A stretch of DNA of 64,000 bases from Halomicronema sp. CCY15110 (GTDB lineage Bacteria > Cyanobacteriota > Cyanobacteriia > Phormidesmidales > Phormidesmidaceae): assembly GCF_016888165.1 (NCBI RefSeq), contig NZ_JACSWC010000320.1, forward strand, positions 1 through 64,000. The letters run 5' to 3'. Each line of letters begins with the position of its first letter. The stretch's first letter is position 1. The translations under genes and the position numbers were made by a program. The notes beneath the pieces were generated by a model that saw only the letters and a program-made list of their open reading frames with translations, was not told the DNA's origin and made no database searches. This document shows, piece by piece, positions 16,753 to 26,567 of this stretch.

Positions 16753-17870
16753 CTACTAGACAATTTCTGAAGAAATCATACCATCAGGTTTTTAGGTATA
16801 ATCACCTGCGGAAATAAGCAATTTTTATGTTTGCAACAGAAAACGATAGTCGATTTGAGAATTGAATCTTATTTTTCAGAGCTTATCAGCTCTTGTCTAA
16901 TTTGCAAGCAGGACTAATTCTGAGAAACGCTCAATGAGCCTGATTTGAAAGCAGTTTCCGTCAACTTTATCAACGATTTCTCAGGAAAACCCTGTCGAGA
17001 GAGAAAAAATTAGTCGTTGGTGATTTTTATGCTCATTTTTGACCACAAGGTCGCAAAATCTCAAGGGCACGGCGACTGCGTAAATTTGTCTGTTTTTGGC
17101 CCACTCTTCATATCTCACTTCCGCAGGGCAAAGAGGTTAGCGCCGGTCAATGCTGAGGCAGTTGACCGGGTAAGCGGCTCGGCCGTATGACGCATGCCGT
17201 AGTGGTTTAGAGCACATGATGCTTTGGCGATGCCCCCTTAATCCAGCGCGCCGGAGGGCGGGGCCAATGACTGGATGGTCAGGGTCTGAAATGATGTCCA
17301 GATGCCGCCTTCGCCGCCTAGTTCACAATAGTTGGTGAGGCAAATGTGCATCCCGGTTTGCAAATAGCCGTCATTTTTGGGGTGGGGTAATTTGAGGGTG
17401 GCCACGCAAATTTAGGGAGCAGGTTATTGGGGGTTGGCGGGGCGGCGTCGGATGAAATTCATCAGTCGCGATCGCCATGACGATCGCCATGACGATGGGG
17501 TGACGGGTGGGGCATACAGGGTCATGATGGGCTCAACATCGCCTCCTGAGCTGAGCGCGTGACCCACCTAAGCTCCCCGACATCATCGATTGCGCAGGTA
17601 ACTGAGAGCCCCCGATCCACTGCCCCTGTCAATTTCGCCCTCGATATCCCAAGGCCCCACCGGAGCAGACGCTGCCATCATCGCGATCGCCTCACTTCGC
17701 TGCCCTCATCGGGCACATTGACCTGCTGGAAAACTAGCGCCCTGGCTAACCGCTCCCTGACTGCGGGCTACTGGCTGACTCGCGATTATTCACCGGAATT
17801 AACCATTGAATCGGCACTGAATCTACCGCTCCATTCGCTGCCACCTGGCAGTTTCTACGGGATCGCTTGA
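16753..17870. other. About 1.1 kb without a convincing gene
   Basis: The first 300 bases upstream of gpmI are AT-rich and probably hold its promoter. From 17100 the sequence is G-rich, with a short repeat of GATCGCCATGAC near 17469-17495. A 103-codon plus-strand frame (17559-17870) has an odd Pro/Arg/Ser-rich composition and no family resemblance, so I do not call it. No RNA gene recognised. Confidence 0.5.
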
Positions 17871-18305
17871 TTACAGGTCTAGCAGGGTGGAGGCGTTGTT
17901 GTAGTAACGCGCCCAGTATTGCGCGTCGGGACGCCATTCCCACTCGCTGCGGGTGACGGCAATTTCCATCACGGGGAGGGCCAGACCTTGATTTTCGCCC
18001 ACCATAGTGAGCACAACTTCAGAGGTTAACGGATCGGCATCAAAGCTGCGCTGGATGCCTGCGCGGGCGATCGCTTCACACCGCCGCAAAAAGGTTGCGT
18101 AACTTTCGCCTTGGTCGCGGGTCAGGAATAGGGTCACTCTGGCGGTATAAGCTTGGGCCACTAGTGGCGTGCTCACGACGGTGGCTAACGCGATCGCAGT
18201 AATGCTGCCCAGCTTGAGGCGAAATCGCCAGCGGGCCGCGAGGCAGTTAATTAATAGTTGTCGGCTATTCAGCATTAAGGCTCGACGCCAAGATTGCATG
18301 GTCAT
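17871..18305 (-). CDS. Secreted cyanobacterial protein of unknown function
   Basis: 144 residues. A long basic N-terminus leads to a signal peptide (hydrophobic about 33-50) with a likely cleavage after AQA at residue 52. The mature part is about 92 residues and has one Cys (RRCEAIARAG). I recognise no enzymatic motif. It is divergent from the caspase-like gene at 18592. A shorter start at the second or third Met (MLNSRQ) is possible. Confidence 0.7.
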   Translation of the reverse strand: MTMQSWRRALMLNSRQLLINCLAARWRFRLKLGSITAIALATVVSTPLVAQAYTARVTLFLTRDQGESYATFLRRCEAIARAGIQRSFDADPLTSEVVLTMVGENQGLALPVMEIAVTRSEWEWRPDAQYWARYYNNASTLLDL

Positions 18306-18591
18306 GAGTTCCCCCTGCGCGGCAATAATTAAGGCATGAAGGCTGATGCAGCACCGCCCAAAGCGCCTTAAATCTAGCCATTGTCTGAAGTCTCGTCAAT
18401 CTTATCGCGTCAAAATTATTTTTTTGTCTTAATCTTTGGCGGTAGCAGCGCCGAAACTGAGACTCGTCGCTAGAATGGGCATCGTCTCAGCTCGTTTCTG
18501 GTAGACGCTAGCGCTGACAAGTGTTTTGTTAGCCGTCTTAGAGGCTGGGGCGATCGCACTGTTCATAACGAGTCAAGGTGAAGGGCAAGTC

Positions 18592-20583
18592 ATGGCAAAT
18601 CAATGGGCTCTCCTCATCGGCATTAACCAGTACAAAGCGCTGCAACCGTTGATGTACGCGCAGCCTGACGCCGTGGGACTCCGCAATTTTTTTGTGGACG
18701 AGGTGGGGGTGCCGGTCAACCAATGCACCCTGTTGACCGATGTGTCAGCGGCGATTGAGCCCCACGCCTACATGCCGCTGCGCCAAGAAATTGAACACCA
18801 ACTGGAAACGCTCTGCCGCGATCAGGTACAGCCAGGCGATTTGCTCTGGGTCTTTTTTAGCGGTTGTGCCCTGACGGAAGCCGGTCAAGACTATTGGATG
18901 ACGCTGGATTCGGAACCCACCAATTTGTCGGAAACGGCGATCCCGGTCTCGCAAATTTTCAAGATTTTAAGTCAGGCGCAGACCGATCAGATTGTCTTGG
19001 CGATGGACATGAATCGGAGTCAGGGCGCGGTCGGCCATCGCGATATTGGCGCTCAAACCCTTACCCTGGCTAAGGACTACGGCATTACGACGTTCCTGTC
19101 CTGCCAGCCTGAGCAGTTCTCCCACGAGACGATGTATGTCCGCCATGGCCTATTTACCAAGGCCATGCTGGAGGGGCTGCGGTATCACGGCTGCGTGACC
19201 GCCTCGCAGCTGGGGGAATATTTAGGCGATCGCGTCCCCGAACTCTGCGAACACCACTGTCGCCCGGTGCAAAATCCGGTGATGGTGGTGCCACAAACGC
19301 AAAAATTCATGATGGTGGTGCCTGCGGACGGGCTGGCGAACCTCTCGCCGACGGAAAATCTGACGGCGATCGACGACGGGGCAATGGTGGCCGGACTCGG
19401 TGCGAATGCTGCGACCCCACCGCCGCCGACACCCTCGTTCGCAGAAGATCAACCATCCACCGAGGATGCTTCACCCACACCTCCTCAGGAGGATGAACCA
19501 TTCCCCACACCGCCAACCCATAACCAAGAACCCGTAACTGCGGCGTCAGAGGACTCGGCGGCTGGCGGTTTGAGTGGCCTGTGGAAATGGGGGGCGTTGG
19601 CGGCAGCGATCGCGTTTTTAGCCGGGATGTTCTTCCGGTTTCAGCCATTGCTCTTTGGGGACGGCGAACCGACGGCTAGCGATGCGCCCGCTGATGTGAT
19701 GGATGATGCCCCCGAAGGTCCCGCCGAGCCCGCAGGGGAAACTGCGCCCCCAGATGGCGAGCCCGCAGCAGATCCCCCCCCCGTTGAAGGTGATCCCGCT
19801 GCGGTCTCCACCGCACCGCCTCCAGAGCAAGAAGACCCGATTGAGCGCGGGAATACGGCCCTCCAGCGAGCTGAGGAGGCGCTGGCTGAGCAGCGCTATG
19901 GCGAGGCGCGGGCTTGGCTGGGTCAAGTGCCCCCCGAAGTGCAAAACAATCGCTATCAGGATCTGCTGCAAGCAGCCAATAGCGAAGTGGCAGAAGCGGC
20001 AGTCCGCAACCAGACCATTCTCAACAGTGCGCGTCAGGTACTACAGCCCACGTCGGCGTCGATGTTTAACGACGCGATCGAACAGGCGCGTCAGGTGCCG
20101 CCAGAAGACCCTTACTACGAGCAGGCTCAAGCCGATATTCAGCGCTGGGGCGGCGTCATTCTCGACTTGGCGGAAGGCCGCGCTGCCAGTGGCAACATTG
20201 TCGGCGCGATCGCGGCGGCGCGGCTGGTGCCCGACGATCAGCCCGAACTCACCACTCTGGCCGCGCAGCGCATCCAAGGCTGGGAGCAGCAGATCGCCAA
20301 TCAAGAACTGATTCAACAGACCCAAAATTCGCTACAGCCGGGACAAGCCAGCAGCTATAACGACGCCGTGCGCACCCTGGAGCAAATCGAACCGGGCCAA
20401 CCGGGCTATGAAGATGCCCGCGCCCGCATGCAGCAATGGGGCCAGGATATTCTCGCGATCGCCCGGGCGCGGGCGGCGCAGGGCGACTTGGGGGGCGCGA
20501 TCGGGGCGGCGCGACTGGTGCCCGAAAGTACCGACGCCTATGGGCCAGCGCAAGAAGAAATTCAACGGTGGCAGGCCCAGTAA
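18592..20583 (+). CDS. Caspase-like (peptidase C14/orthocaspase) protein lacking both catalytic residues
   Basis: 663 residues from the ATG at 18592 (MANQWALLIGINQYK, the canonical p20-domain start). Residues 1-260 form a caspase-like domain, but the catalytic His of FSGHG is replaced (FSGCA, Cys92) and the catalytic Cys of DxC is replaced (DMN, Asn141). It should be proteolytically dead. After a Pro/Glu/Thr linker comes one membrane helix (about 333-352), another acidic Pro/Ala-rich linker, and a C-terminal helical region with three repeats containing GDLGGAIGAARLVP-like sequences. Pseudo-variants are documented in cyanobacterial orthocaspases. It probably acts as a scaffold or regulator; partner unknown. 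Confidence 0.85.
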   Translation: MANQWALLIGINQYKALQPLMYAQPDAVGLRNFFVDEVGVPVNQCTLLTDVSAAIEPHAYMPLRQEIEHQLETLCRDQVQPGDLLWVFFSGCALTEAGQDYWMTLDSEPTNLSETAIPVSQIFKILSQAQTDQIVLAMDMNRSQGAVGHRDIGAQTLTLAKDYGITTFLSCQPEQFSHETMYVRHGLFTKAMLEGLRYHGCVTASQLGEYLGDRVPELCEHHCRPVQNPVMVVPQTQKFMMVVPADGLANLSPTENLTAIDDGAMVAGLGANAATPPPPTPSFAEDQPSTEDASPTPPQEDEPFPTPPTHNQEPVTAASEDSAAGGLSGLWKWGALAAAIAFLAGMFFRFQPLLFGDGEPTASDAPADVMDDAPEGPAEPAGETAPPDGEPAADPPPVEGDPAAVSTAPPPEQEDPIERGNTALQRAEEALAEQRYGEARAWLGQVPPEVQNNRYQDLLQAANSEVAEAAVRNQTILNSARQVLQPTSASMFNDAIEQARQVPPEDPYYEQAQADIQRWGGVILDLAEGRAASGNIVGAIAAARLVPDDQPELTTLAAQRIQGWEQQIANQELIQQTQNSLQPGQASSYNDAVRTLEQIEPGQPGYEDARARMQQWGQDILAIARARAAQGDLGGAIGAARLVPESTDAYGPAQEEIQRWQAQ

Positions 20584-21006
20584 GGGGCGGTAAAAGTTGC
20601 ATTCTGGGTGAGTGGGGTGGATGGGTGGCAGGGTGGATGGGTGGCAGGGTGGATGGGTGCGGCCTGTGTTCCTGCACCGCCGCTAACGGATGAGGAACTG
20701 CTGGCGGGCGATCGCGATCGCGGGTGACTGTTTTTCCGCTCCGCCACGCTGCATAATAGGGTGACGCTAAGACACCGTCCAGACCCCACCACCCATTTTT
20801 GTCTTGTCAGCGGTTGCTAACGAGACAGATTGCCCGGCTGGCATGCTGCTATTGGTAAGGTCTGCAGCGAAACTTGTCCAACGTCACAGCGCCCTATTTG
20901 ACGCCCATCGCCTCCCCCATCTAAAAGTCGTGAGGGTTGTCAAGTGGGCGGGTGACTGCGATTGGGCAACTGACGGCGTCAGTCAATGTATGGGAGCGAT
21001 GCGACG
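20584..21006. other. Gene-free gap upstream of gltA
   Basis: About 420 bases. The first 80 contain the G-rich 16-bp repeats annotated separately. The rest presumably holds the gltA promoter; I see no convincing RNA or protein gene. Confidence 0.5.
20615..20660. repeat. G-rich 16-bp tandem repeat, almost three copies
   Basis: GGGTGGATGGGTGGCA at 20615-20630 and 20631-20646, with a partial third copy at 20647-20660. It lies just downstream of the caspase-like gene and belongs with the similar repeats at 424-455 and 9741-9772. Confidence 0.8.
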
Positions 21007-22185
21007 ATGACAGTTTGTGACTACAAACCCGGTCTGGAGGGAATTCCAGCAACTCAGTCAGCGATTAGCCACGTCGATGGCCAGCAAGGCATCTTAGAGT
21101 ATCGCGGCATCCGCATTGAGGATTTAGCCCAACACGGCACGTTTTTAGAAACCGCCTATTTGCTGATTTGGGGCGGTTTGCCCACGAAGATCGAACTCGA
21201 CGAATTTGAGTATGGCATCCGCCACCATCGGCGACTTAAATACCGCATTCGCGACATGATGAAGTGCTTTCCCGAAGGCGGGCACCCGATGGATGCGCTA
21301 CAGGCTTGTGCCGCCGCCCTCGGGCTGTTCTATTCCAAACGGGCGCTAAACGATCCGCTCTACATTCAAAATGCGGTGGTGCGGCTGATGGCGAAGATCC
21401 CCACGATGGTGGCGGCGTTTCAGCTCATGCGCAAGGGGAATGATCCGGTGCAGCCCCGCGACGACTTGGATTATGCGGCGAACTTTCTCTACATGCTGAA
21501 TGAGCAAGAGCCTGACCCGTTGGCCGCGCGGATTTTTGACATTTGCCTGACCTTACATGCCGAGCACACGATCAATGCGTCAACCTTTTCGGCGATGGTG
21601 ACTGCCTCGACCCTGACCGACCCCTATGCGGTCGTGGCGTCGGCGGTGGGCACGTTGGCGGGGCCGCTGCATGGGGGGGCCAATGAAGAAGTCATCGACA
21701 TGCTGGAAGCGATCGGCAGTGTGGAAAATGTCCGCCCCTACATTGATCAGTGCATCAAAGAGAAACGCCGGATCATGGGGTTCGGCCATCGAGTCTATAA
21801 GGTGAAAGACCCACGGGCCAACATTCTGCAAAAGCTGGCCGAGCAGCTCTTTGAAAAGTTTGGGGCCGATGACTATTACGAAATTGCCCTAGAGCTGGAA
21901 CAGGTCGTCACGGAGCGCTTGGGTGAGAAGGGCGTCTATCCCAACGTGGACTTTTATTCCGGGCTGGTCTATCGCCGCTTGGGCATTCCCACGGATTTGT
22001 TTACGCCAGTATTTGCGATCGCCCGGGTGGCGGGCTGGCTGGCCCATTGGAAGGAGCAGATTCGCGAAAACCGGATTTTTCGTCCGACGCAGATTTACAC
22101 GGGCAGCCACGATCAAAAATATGTGGCCCTGCATGAGCGGCCGCAAATCTGGGACCGCGATGTGATGGGTGGCAAACGCCCCTAA
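21007..22185 (+). CDS. gltA: Citrate synthase
   Basis: 392 residues from the ATG at 21007 (MTVCDYKPGLEG, with GGAG 10 bases upstream). It condenses acetyl-CoA and oxaloacetate to citrate, the entry step of the TCA cycle. Active-site blocks are present: GPLHGGANEEV with the catalytic His, and MGFGHRVYK with the second His. The length fits the short bacterial type. It stands alone and is followed by a strong terminator. Confidence 0.95.
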   Translation: MTVCDYKPGLEGIPATQSAISHVDGQQGILEYRGIRIEDLAQHGTFLETAYLLIWGGLPTKIELDEFEYGIRHHRRLKYRIRDMMKCFPEGGHPMDALQACAAALGLFYSKRALNDPLYIQNAVVRLMAKIPTMVAAFQLMRKGNDPVQPRDDLDYAANFLYMLNEQEPDPLAARIFDICLTLHAEHTINASTFSAMVTASTLTDPYAVVASAVGTLAGPLHGGANEEVIDMLEAIGSVENVRPYIDQCIKEKRRIMGFGHRVYKVKDPRANILQKLAEQLFEKFGADDYYEIALELEQVVTERLGEKGVYPNVDFYSGLVYRRLGIPTDLFTPVFAIARVAGWLAHWKEQIRENRIFRPTQIYTGSHDQKYVALHERPQIWDRDVMGGKRP

Positions 22186-22258
22186 GGGGTCTCTCCCCCC
22201 TGGGCACGGTGGGAATGAGGGCGCATATTATATCCAGTGACGATTTTCAGGAACTCCG

Positions 22259-22293
22259 ATCCCTTCACAGACGTGGAGGGATTTTTATTTTTT
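22259..22293 (+). terminator. Rho-independent terminator of gltA
   Basis: ATCCCTTCAC (22259-22268), loop AGAC, then GTGGAGGGAT (22273-22282), with one G-T pair, followed by TTTTATTTTTTT. Confidence 0.85.
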
Positions 22294-22370
22294 TGCTGTT
22301 TGCACCCTGTCAAATATCAGGTCAGCGGCGCTTAGGGATCTGCAACTAAATAAAGTACCCGTTCAATCCG

Positions 22371-22421
22371 GTTTCGACTTCGCTCAACCTACCATTATCG
22401 AGAGTTGAGCGGAGTCGAAAC
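22371..22421. repeat. Long inverted repeat between gltA and ubiD
   Basis: GTTTCGACTTCGCTCAAC (22371-22388) pairs with GTTGAGCGGAGTCGAAAC (22404-22421): an 18-bp stem with a single G-T pair and a 15-base loop. It sits between convergent genes. The wording resembles dispersed intergenic palindromes of cyanobacterial genomes rather than a simple terminator, as no T tract follows directly. Confidence 0.7.
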
Positions 22422-22456
22422 TCGGTTCATGGGGATCTTTTTTACGCGCAAGTCCC

Positions 22457-23968
22457 TTACCGAATGTCATACCCAAATAAATTGGGATCGACATCTTGCA
22501 AGTTCAAGTCGGCCAAACCATATTCAGCCCAGCGGCGATCAACTAGCGCAACGGTGTCAGGGTCAGGCACCAACTCATCACTCCAGGGGCGATCGGTTTC
22601 GGGATAGACCTTGGTGGTGGCGTCGATGCCCATGCGACTGCCCAAGCCCGGCTTTTCCGTGGCAAAGTCGAGACTATCAAACGGATTGTCCGGCAGGATA
22701 AAGACATCCCGCGCCGGATCCACCTTGGACGTGACCGCCCACATCACCTGGCGCGGATCGCGAATGTTGATCGACTTGTCCACCACGATGACGAATTTCG
22801 TGTAAGTGAACTGGGGCAACGCCGTCCAAAAGGCAAAGGCGGCTCGTCGCGCTTGTCCCGGATAGCTTTTATCAATCGACAGGACAGCGGCTTTGTAGCT
22901 CAGCCCTTCCATCGGCAAAAAGAAATCGATGATTTCCGGCACTTGCATCCGCAAAATGGGCGTGTAAATGCGGTTCAGCGCCAGCGCCATCATGGCATCT
23001 TCCTTCGGGGGACGACCGCTAAACGCCGTCATGTAAATCGGCTGTTTGCGCTGGGTCATGCAGTGAAATCGCAGCAGGGGAGCACTGTCGCGCTGGGGGC
23101 CGTAATAGCCAATGTGGTCGCCAGCGGGGCCATCGACCTCCGTTTCACCAGGCGTGATGGTACCTTCCAGTACCACTTCGGACAGAGCCGGTACTTCCAG
23201 GTCAACGGTTTTGCATTTCGCCAGATTTACCCCTTTGCCACTGTAGAGTCCGGCAAAGAGCCACTCTGACAGGTCAATGGGCAGCGGGGTCGCCGCCGCG
23301 AGAATCAACAGCGGATCAACGCCGAGGGCGACGGCGACTTCCAACTTTTCGCCGCGCTCGGCAGCTTTGCGCAAATGGCGGCTGGGGCCGCGCACCGACA
23401 GCCACTGCACCGTCGCCGTATTTTTTGACTGCATTTGCAGGCGATAGACGCCCACATTGGGAATTTTGCTTTCGGGGTCTTTGGTCACCATGAGGCCCAA
23501 GGTGATCACTTTGCCCGCATCGCCGGGGTAGACGCGGAGCAGGGGCAGTTTGTTGAGATCCACCTCATCGCCTTTCAGCACCACTTGATGACAGGGGGGA
23601 AACAGGTCGCGATCGGGCTTGGCTTTCACCACGTCGAACAGGGCCTTGCCCATTTCCACTGCCTGGGAAAACTTTTTGGGCGGGCGCGGTTGATACAGCA
23701 GCGCCAGCTTCTCGCCGATCGCTTCCAATTCCTGCGGCGACTCCAGGCCAAAACTCCAGCAGACCCGCTCCAGCGTCCCCAGCACGTTGATCGCCAATGG
23801 CATCTCCGCGCCCTTCACGTTTTCAAACAGCAGCGCCGGACCGCCGGATAACAGCAGTCGATTCGCGATTTCAGCGATTTCCAAATCCGGATCGACCGGG
23901 GCCGTAATGCGTCGCAGTTGTCCGCGTGCTTCCAGTAGCTTCAAAAACGCTTGCAGGTCTTTTGCCAT
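22457..23968 (-). CDS. ubiD: UbiD-family decarboxylase
   Basis: 503 residues, typical of UbiD (4-hydroxy-3-polyprenylbenzoate decarboxylase), which uses prenylated FMN made by UbiX. Conserved stretches include MAKDLQAFLKLLEARGQLRR, DGPAGDHIGYYG, FSGRPPKEDAMM and the C-terminal VDPARDVFILPDNPFDSLDFA. In cyanobacteria a UbiD homologue probably acts on the plastoquinone headgroup pathway (inference). No ubiX is nearby. Confidence 0.92.
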   Translation of the reverse strand: MAKDLQAFLKLLEARGQLRRITAPVDPDLEIAEIANRLLLSGGPALLFENVKGAEMPLAINVLGTLERVCWSFGLESPQELEAIGEKLALLYQPRPPKKFSQAVEMGKALFDVVKAKPDRDLFPPCHQVVLKGDEVDLNKLPLLRVYPGDAGKVITLGLMVTKDPESKIPNVGVYRLQMQSKNTATVQWLSVRGPSRHLRKAAERGEKLEVAVALGVDPLLILAAATPLPIDLSEWLFAGLYSGKGVNLAKCKTVDLEVPALSEVVLEGTITPGETEVDGPAGDHIGYYGPQRDSAPLLRFHCMTQRKQPIYMTAFSGRPPKEDAMMALALNRIYTPILRMQVPEIIDFFLPMEGLSYKAAVLSIDKSYPGQARRAAFAFWTALPQFTYTKFVIVVDKSINIRDPRQVMWAVTSKVDPARDVFILPDNPFDSLDFATEKPGLGSRMGIDATTKVYPETDRPWSDELVPDPDTVALVDRRWAEYGLADLNLQDVDPNLFGYDIR

Positions 23969-24115
23969 GATTTAAAGAAATGTAAAGCTATCCTGATTTC
24001 ATTATGGGGGAAATCGACCGTTGCTCCCGGAAAACCGTTAACGGGATCTTTACCCTGGGCTCGCGAAGACTCCGTATAGTAGGAGAAAATTATGTTGTCG
24101 GACAGATAGAGACAG

Positions 24116-24739
24116 ATGCGATCAATGATTCGCGGCATCGTGCTGCTAGGCAGTTGTTTGACGCTGACGGGCTGCTTTAATCGGCTCGACACGATCGCCA
24201 TTGGACAAGAAATTGAGGCGGAAATTGAAAGCCAGAGTCGGCGACTGTCCCTGGCCGAAGTCCGCTGTCCAACCAATGTCGCGAAACAGTCGGGGGCATA
24301 TTTTCGCTGTGTGGGCTATTTGCGGCCCGAAGGCGAATTCACCATCAATGTCGTGCAGCAAGATGCCCAGGGCAGCATCGCCTGGGATGTGCCGAGTTCT
24401 GCCGTAATTTTGAATATGGCCAAAGTGGAAGACACCCTCCAGCAAGACTTTGCCCAAGCCTTTGCGAAACGCGCCAACGTGGACTGTGGAGCGCTGTATC
24501 GGCTGAATCAGCCGGGGACAGAATTTGAGTGCGAGGTGGTGGGCGGCGTGGTGCTGGATGCAGAACAGATCATGACGCTGGTGGTGAAGGTCGATCCCGA
24601 CGGCAACTTGAACTGGTACGAGGTGCGCGAGGCGATCGCCCCAGCTACCAATGTGAGCAACCCGACCGAGGCCACCGACTCGGCCACCGCTGCCACCCCG
24701 TCAGCGACTCCAACTGATGCCGCTCCGGCCCAACGGTGA
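24116..24739 (+). CDS. Lipoprotein with two DUF4333-like domains
   Basis: 207 residues. A lipoprotein signal ends in LTLTGC (Cys20). Two similar segments follow, each with a Cys pair: VRCPTNVA...YFRCVGYL (about 50-70) and VDCGALY...FECEVVGG (about 122-143). Each pair probably forms a disulfide as in DUF4333 domains. A Thr/Ala/Pro-rich tail ends the protein. It probably sits in the periplasm on a lipid anchor. Function unknown. Confidence 0.7.
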   Translation: MRSMIRGIVLLGSCLTLTGCFNRLDTIAIGQEIEAEIESQSRRLSLAEVRCPTNVAKQSGAYFRCVGYLRPEGEFTINVVQQDAQGSIAWDVPSSAVILNMAKVEDTLQQDFAQAFAKRANVDCGALYRLNQPGTEFECEVVGGVVLDAEQIMTLVVKVDPDGNLNWYEVREAIAPATNVSNPTEATDSATAATPSATPTDAAPAQR

Positions 24740-24759
24740 AGCCGCCCATTCCAGCCAAT

Positions 24760-25644
24760 TTAGTCGGTTTCAGGCTCAATCAACTGCGATGGGCGAGCGG
24801 GAGACATGAGGGTGCAGCAGAGCCCGATGAAGACGAGCAGCGACCCCATCATTTCCCACTGGCTTAAGCTGTCGCCCAGCAGCAACACCGAAAACGCCAT
24901 GCCAAAAATCGGCACCAGCAGCGAAAAGGGGGCCACGCGGTTGGGCGAATAATGCTGGACTAAATAGGCCCAAAAGCCGAAACAGAGCAGGGAGGCGATC
25001 AGTCCCGTGTACAAAATTGCGCCGATGCCCAAGGGGGTGAGCGATCTCAACGCGGCCCACTGACCAGACTCAAACTGCATCGATAATCCCAGCAGCGGCA
25101 ATGGCGGCACCACCGCCATCCACACAAACAGGCGAAAGCCATTGCTCACCTGCGCTAACTTGATACAGATATTGCCGACGGCCCACGATGCCGCTGCCCC
25201 AACCACCAGCAGCAGCCCCAGAGAGGACGCATGGCCGCTGCGATCGAAGGCGATCGCCCCCATGCCCGCCAGCGCCAACCCGACCCCCAGCCACTGCTGA
25301 CGGCGGGGCACATCCTGCAACACCCAGCTCGAAAACACCAGGGTAAACAACGCCTGCGACTGAATTACCAGGGACGACAGGCTGGCGGGCATCCCATTTT
25401 CCATGCCGACATACAGCAAGCCATATTGGCAAGTCCCCATCGCCAACCCCACCGCCACAATCCACCGCCACGCAATGCCCGTACGCGGCACAAACAAGAT
25501 GGCGGGAAACGCCACCACCACAAACCGCAGCGCGGCAAACAGCAGTGGCGGAAATTCTCCTAGTCCCACTTTGATGGCGACAAACGTAAAGCCCCATAGT
25601 GAGGCCGCCACAATCGCTAACAGCGTGTGCCGCAAACTCATCAT
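24760..25644 (-). CDS. EamA/DMT-family transporter
   Basis: 294 residues with ten predicted membrane helices in two EamA repeats (about 5-135 and 145-285). Recognisable features are ASLWGFTFVAIKVGLGEFPP near the start and the second-repeat block IASLLCFGFWAYLVQHYSP. Members export amino acids or other metabolites; the RhtA/YdcZ-like substrate cannot be told from sequence. It overlaps nothing and is convergent with the DUF4333 lipoprotein gene (20-bp gap). Confidence 0.88.
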   Translation of the reverse strand: MMSLRHTLLAIVAASLWGFTFVAIKVGLGEFPPLLFAALRFVVVAFPAILFVPRTGIAWRWIVAVGLAMGTCQYGLLYVGMENGMPASLSSLVIQSQALFTLVFSSWVLQDVPRRQQWLGVGLALAGMGAIAFDRSGHASSLGLLLVVGAAASWAVGNICIKLAQVSNGFRLFVWMAVVPPLPLLGLSMQFESGQWAALRSLTPLGIGAILYTGLIASLLCFGFWAYLVQHYSPNRVAPFSLLVPIFGMAFSVLLLGDSLSQWEMMGSLLVFIGLCCTLMSPARPSQLIEPETD

Positions 25645-25771
25645 CGGTCTCCTGAATGACTCAAAAGTCAGCTTCTTAAGTAAAAATTGTGCTCAACGAC
25701 GTCGCCAACGACGCGATCAAGACGGCGGTAATGGCTACCAGACAACGGCTTGCGTCCTGATGCCGGATCCG

Positions 25772-26389
25772 TTAACTGAGTTTTTGGCGTTGGACATAGC
25801 GCGTCTTGATGTCAGCGATCGCAAATAACGCCTCAAACTTCAGTCCCTTCGATTCATAGAACTCACGACCGCCCTGCTGACGATCCACCAGCGCCAGGAT
25901 GGTATCGACGGTGTAGCCTGCCCCCCGCAGCCGCTCCACCGCTTTCCACGCGGACTGGCCCGTAGTCACCACATCTTCCAGCACGATGACGGACGCGCCA
26001 GCGGGCAACGTGGGGCCTTCGATATAGGCTTGAGTACCATGCCCCTTGGCTTCTTTACGCACAATTAATGGGGTAATGGGGCGATCGCTGTAAGCTCCCA
26101 CAATGCTGACCCCGCTCACCATCGGGTCGGCCCCTAGCGTCAACCCGGCAACAGCCGCGACTTCCCGGGGAATAAGATCGAGCAGTAATCGGCCCATCAT
26201 CATCCCGCCCGCCGGATGCAGCGTCACCTGCTTGCCATTGATGTAGTAAGTACTTTTTTGGCCAGAGGATAGGGTGAAATCGCCCTCCTTGTAGGCCACC
26301 TCGCAAAAGAGATCGAGCAGGCGATCGCGCACCGCCGCTAGCGGCAACGTTGTCAGGCCCAAAACTGAAGGGGGATTGCTCAAAGTCAT
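25772..26389 (-). CDS. pyrE: Orotate phosphoribosyltransferase
   Basis: 205 residues. It transfers the PRPP ribose phosphate to orotate, giving OMP in pyrimidine synthesis. The PRPP-binding motif VIVLEDVVTTGQSA is intact, and the active-site loop region (VRKEAKGHGTQAYIEG) and N-terminal FTLSSGQKSTYYINGK match the family. The length is normal. Confidence 0.94.
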   Translation of the reverse strand: MTLSNPPSVLGLTTLPLAAVRDRLLDLFCEVAYKEGDFTLSSGQKSTYYINGKQVTLHPAGGMMMGRLLLDLIPREVAAVAGLTLGADPMVSGVSIVGAYSDRPITPLIVRKEAKGHGTQAYIEGPTLPAGASVIVLEDVVTTGQSAWKAVERLRGAGYTVDTILALVDRQQGGREFYESKGLKFEALFAIADIKTRYVQRQKLS

Positions 26390-26567
26390 AGATTCAAAGT
26401 TAATAAAAATGCGCCGTTTTTAGCAGGCTGCGCTATAAATGACGTGCGTACAGGCGGATCTAGTTAGGCGAACACCCAACATAGTTTACGCCTCAAAATG
26501 CTCATCAAGCGCAGCAAAACTTTCCCGAATGCTGACGCCGTCGATTTACTGGAGTGAGGAAAGCGAC

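Noticed and set aside
17460-17500. Possible CRISPR-like or tandem array (GATCGCCATGAC repeats)
   Set aside because: Only about two to three short units without spacers; a simple local repeat.
17559-17870. 103-codon plus-strand ORF
   Set aside because: Arg/Pro/Ser-rich composition, no family resemblance and no ribosome binding site; reads like a chance frame.
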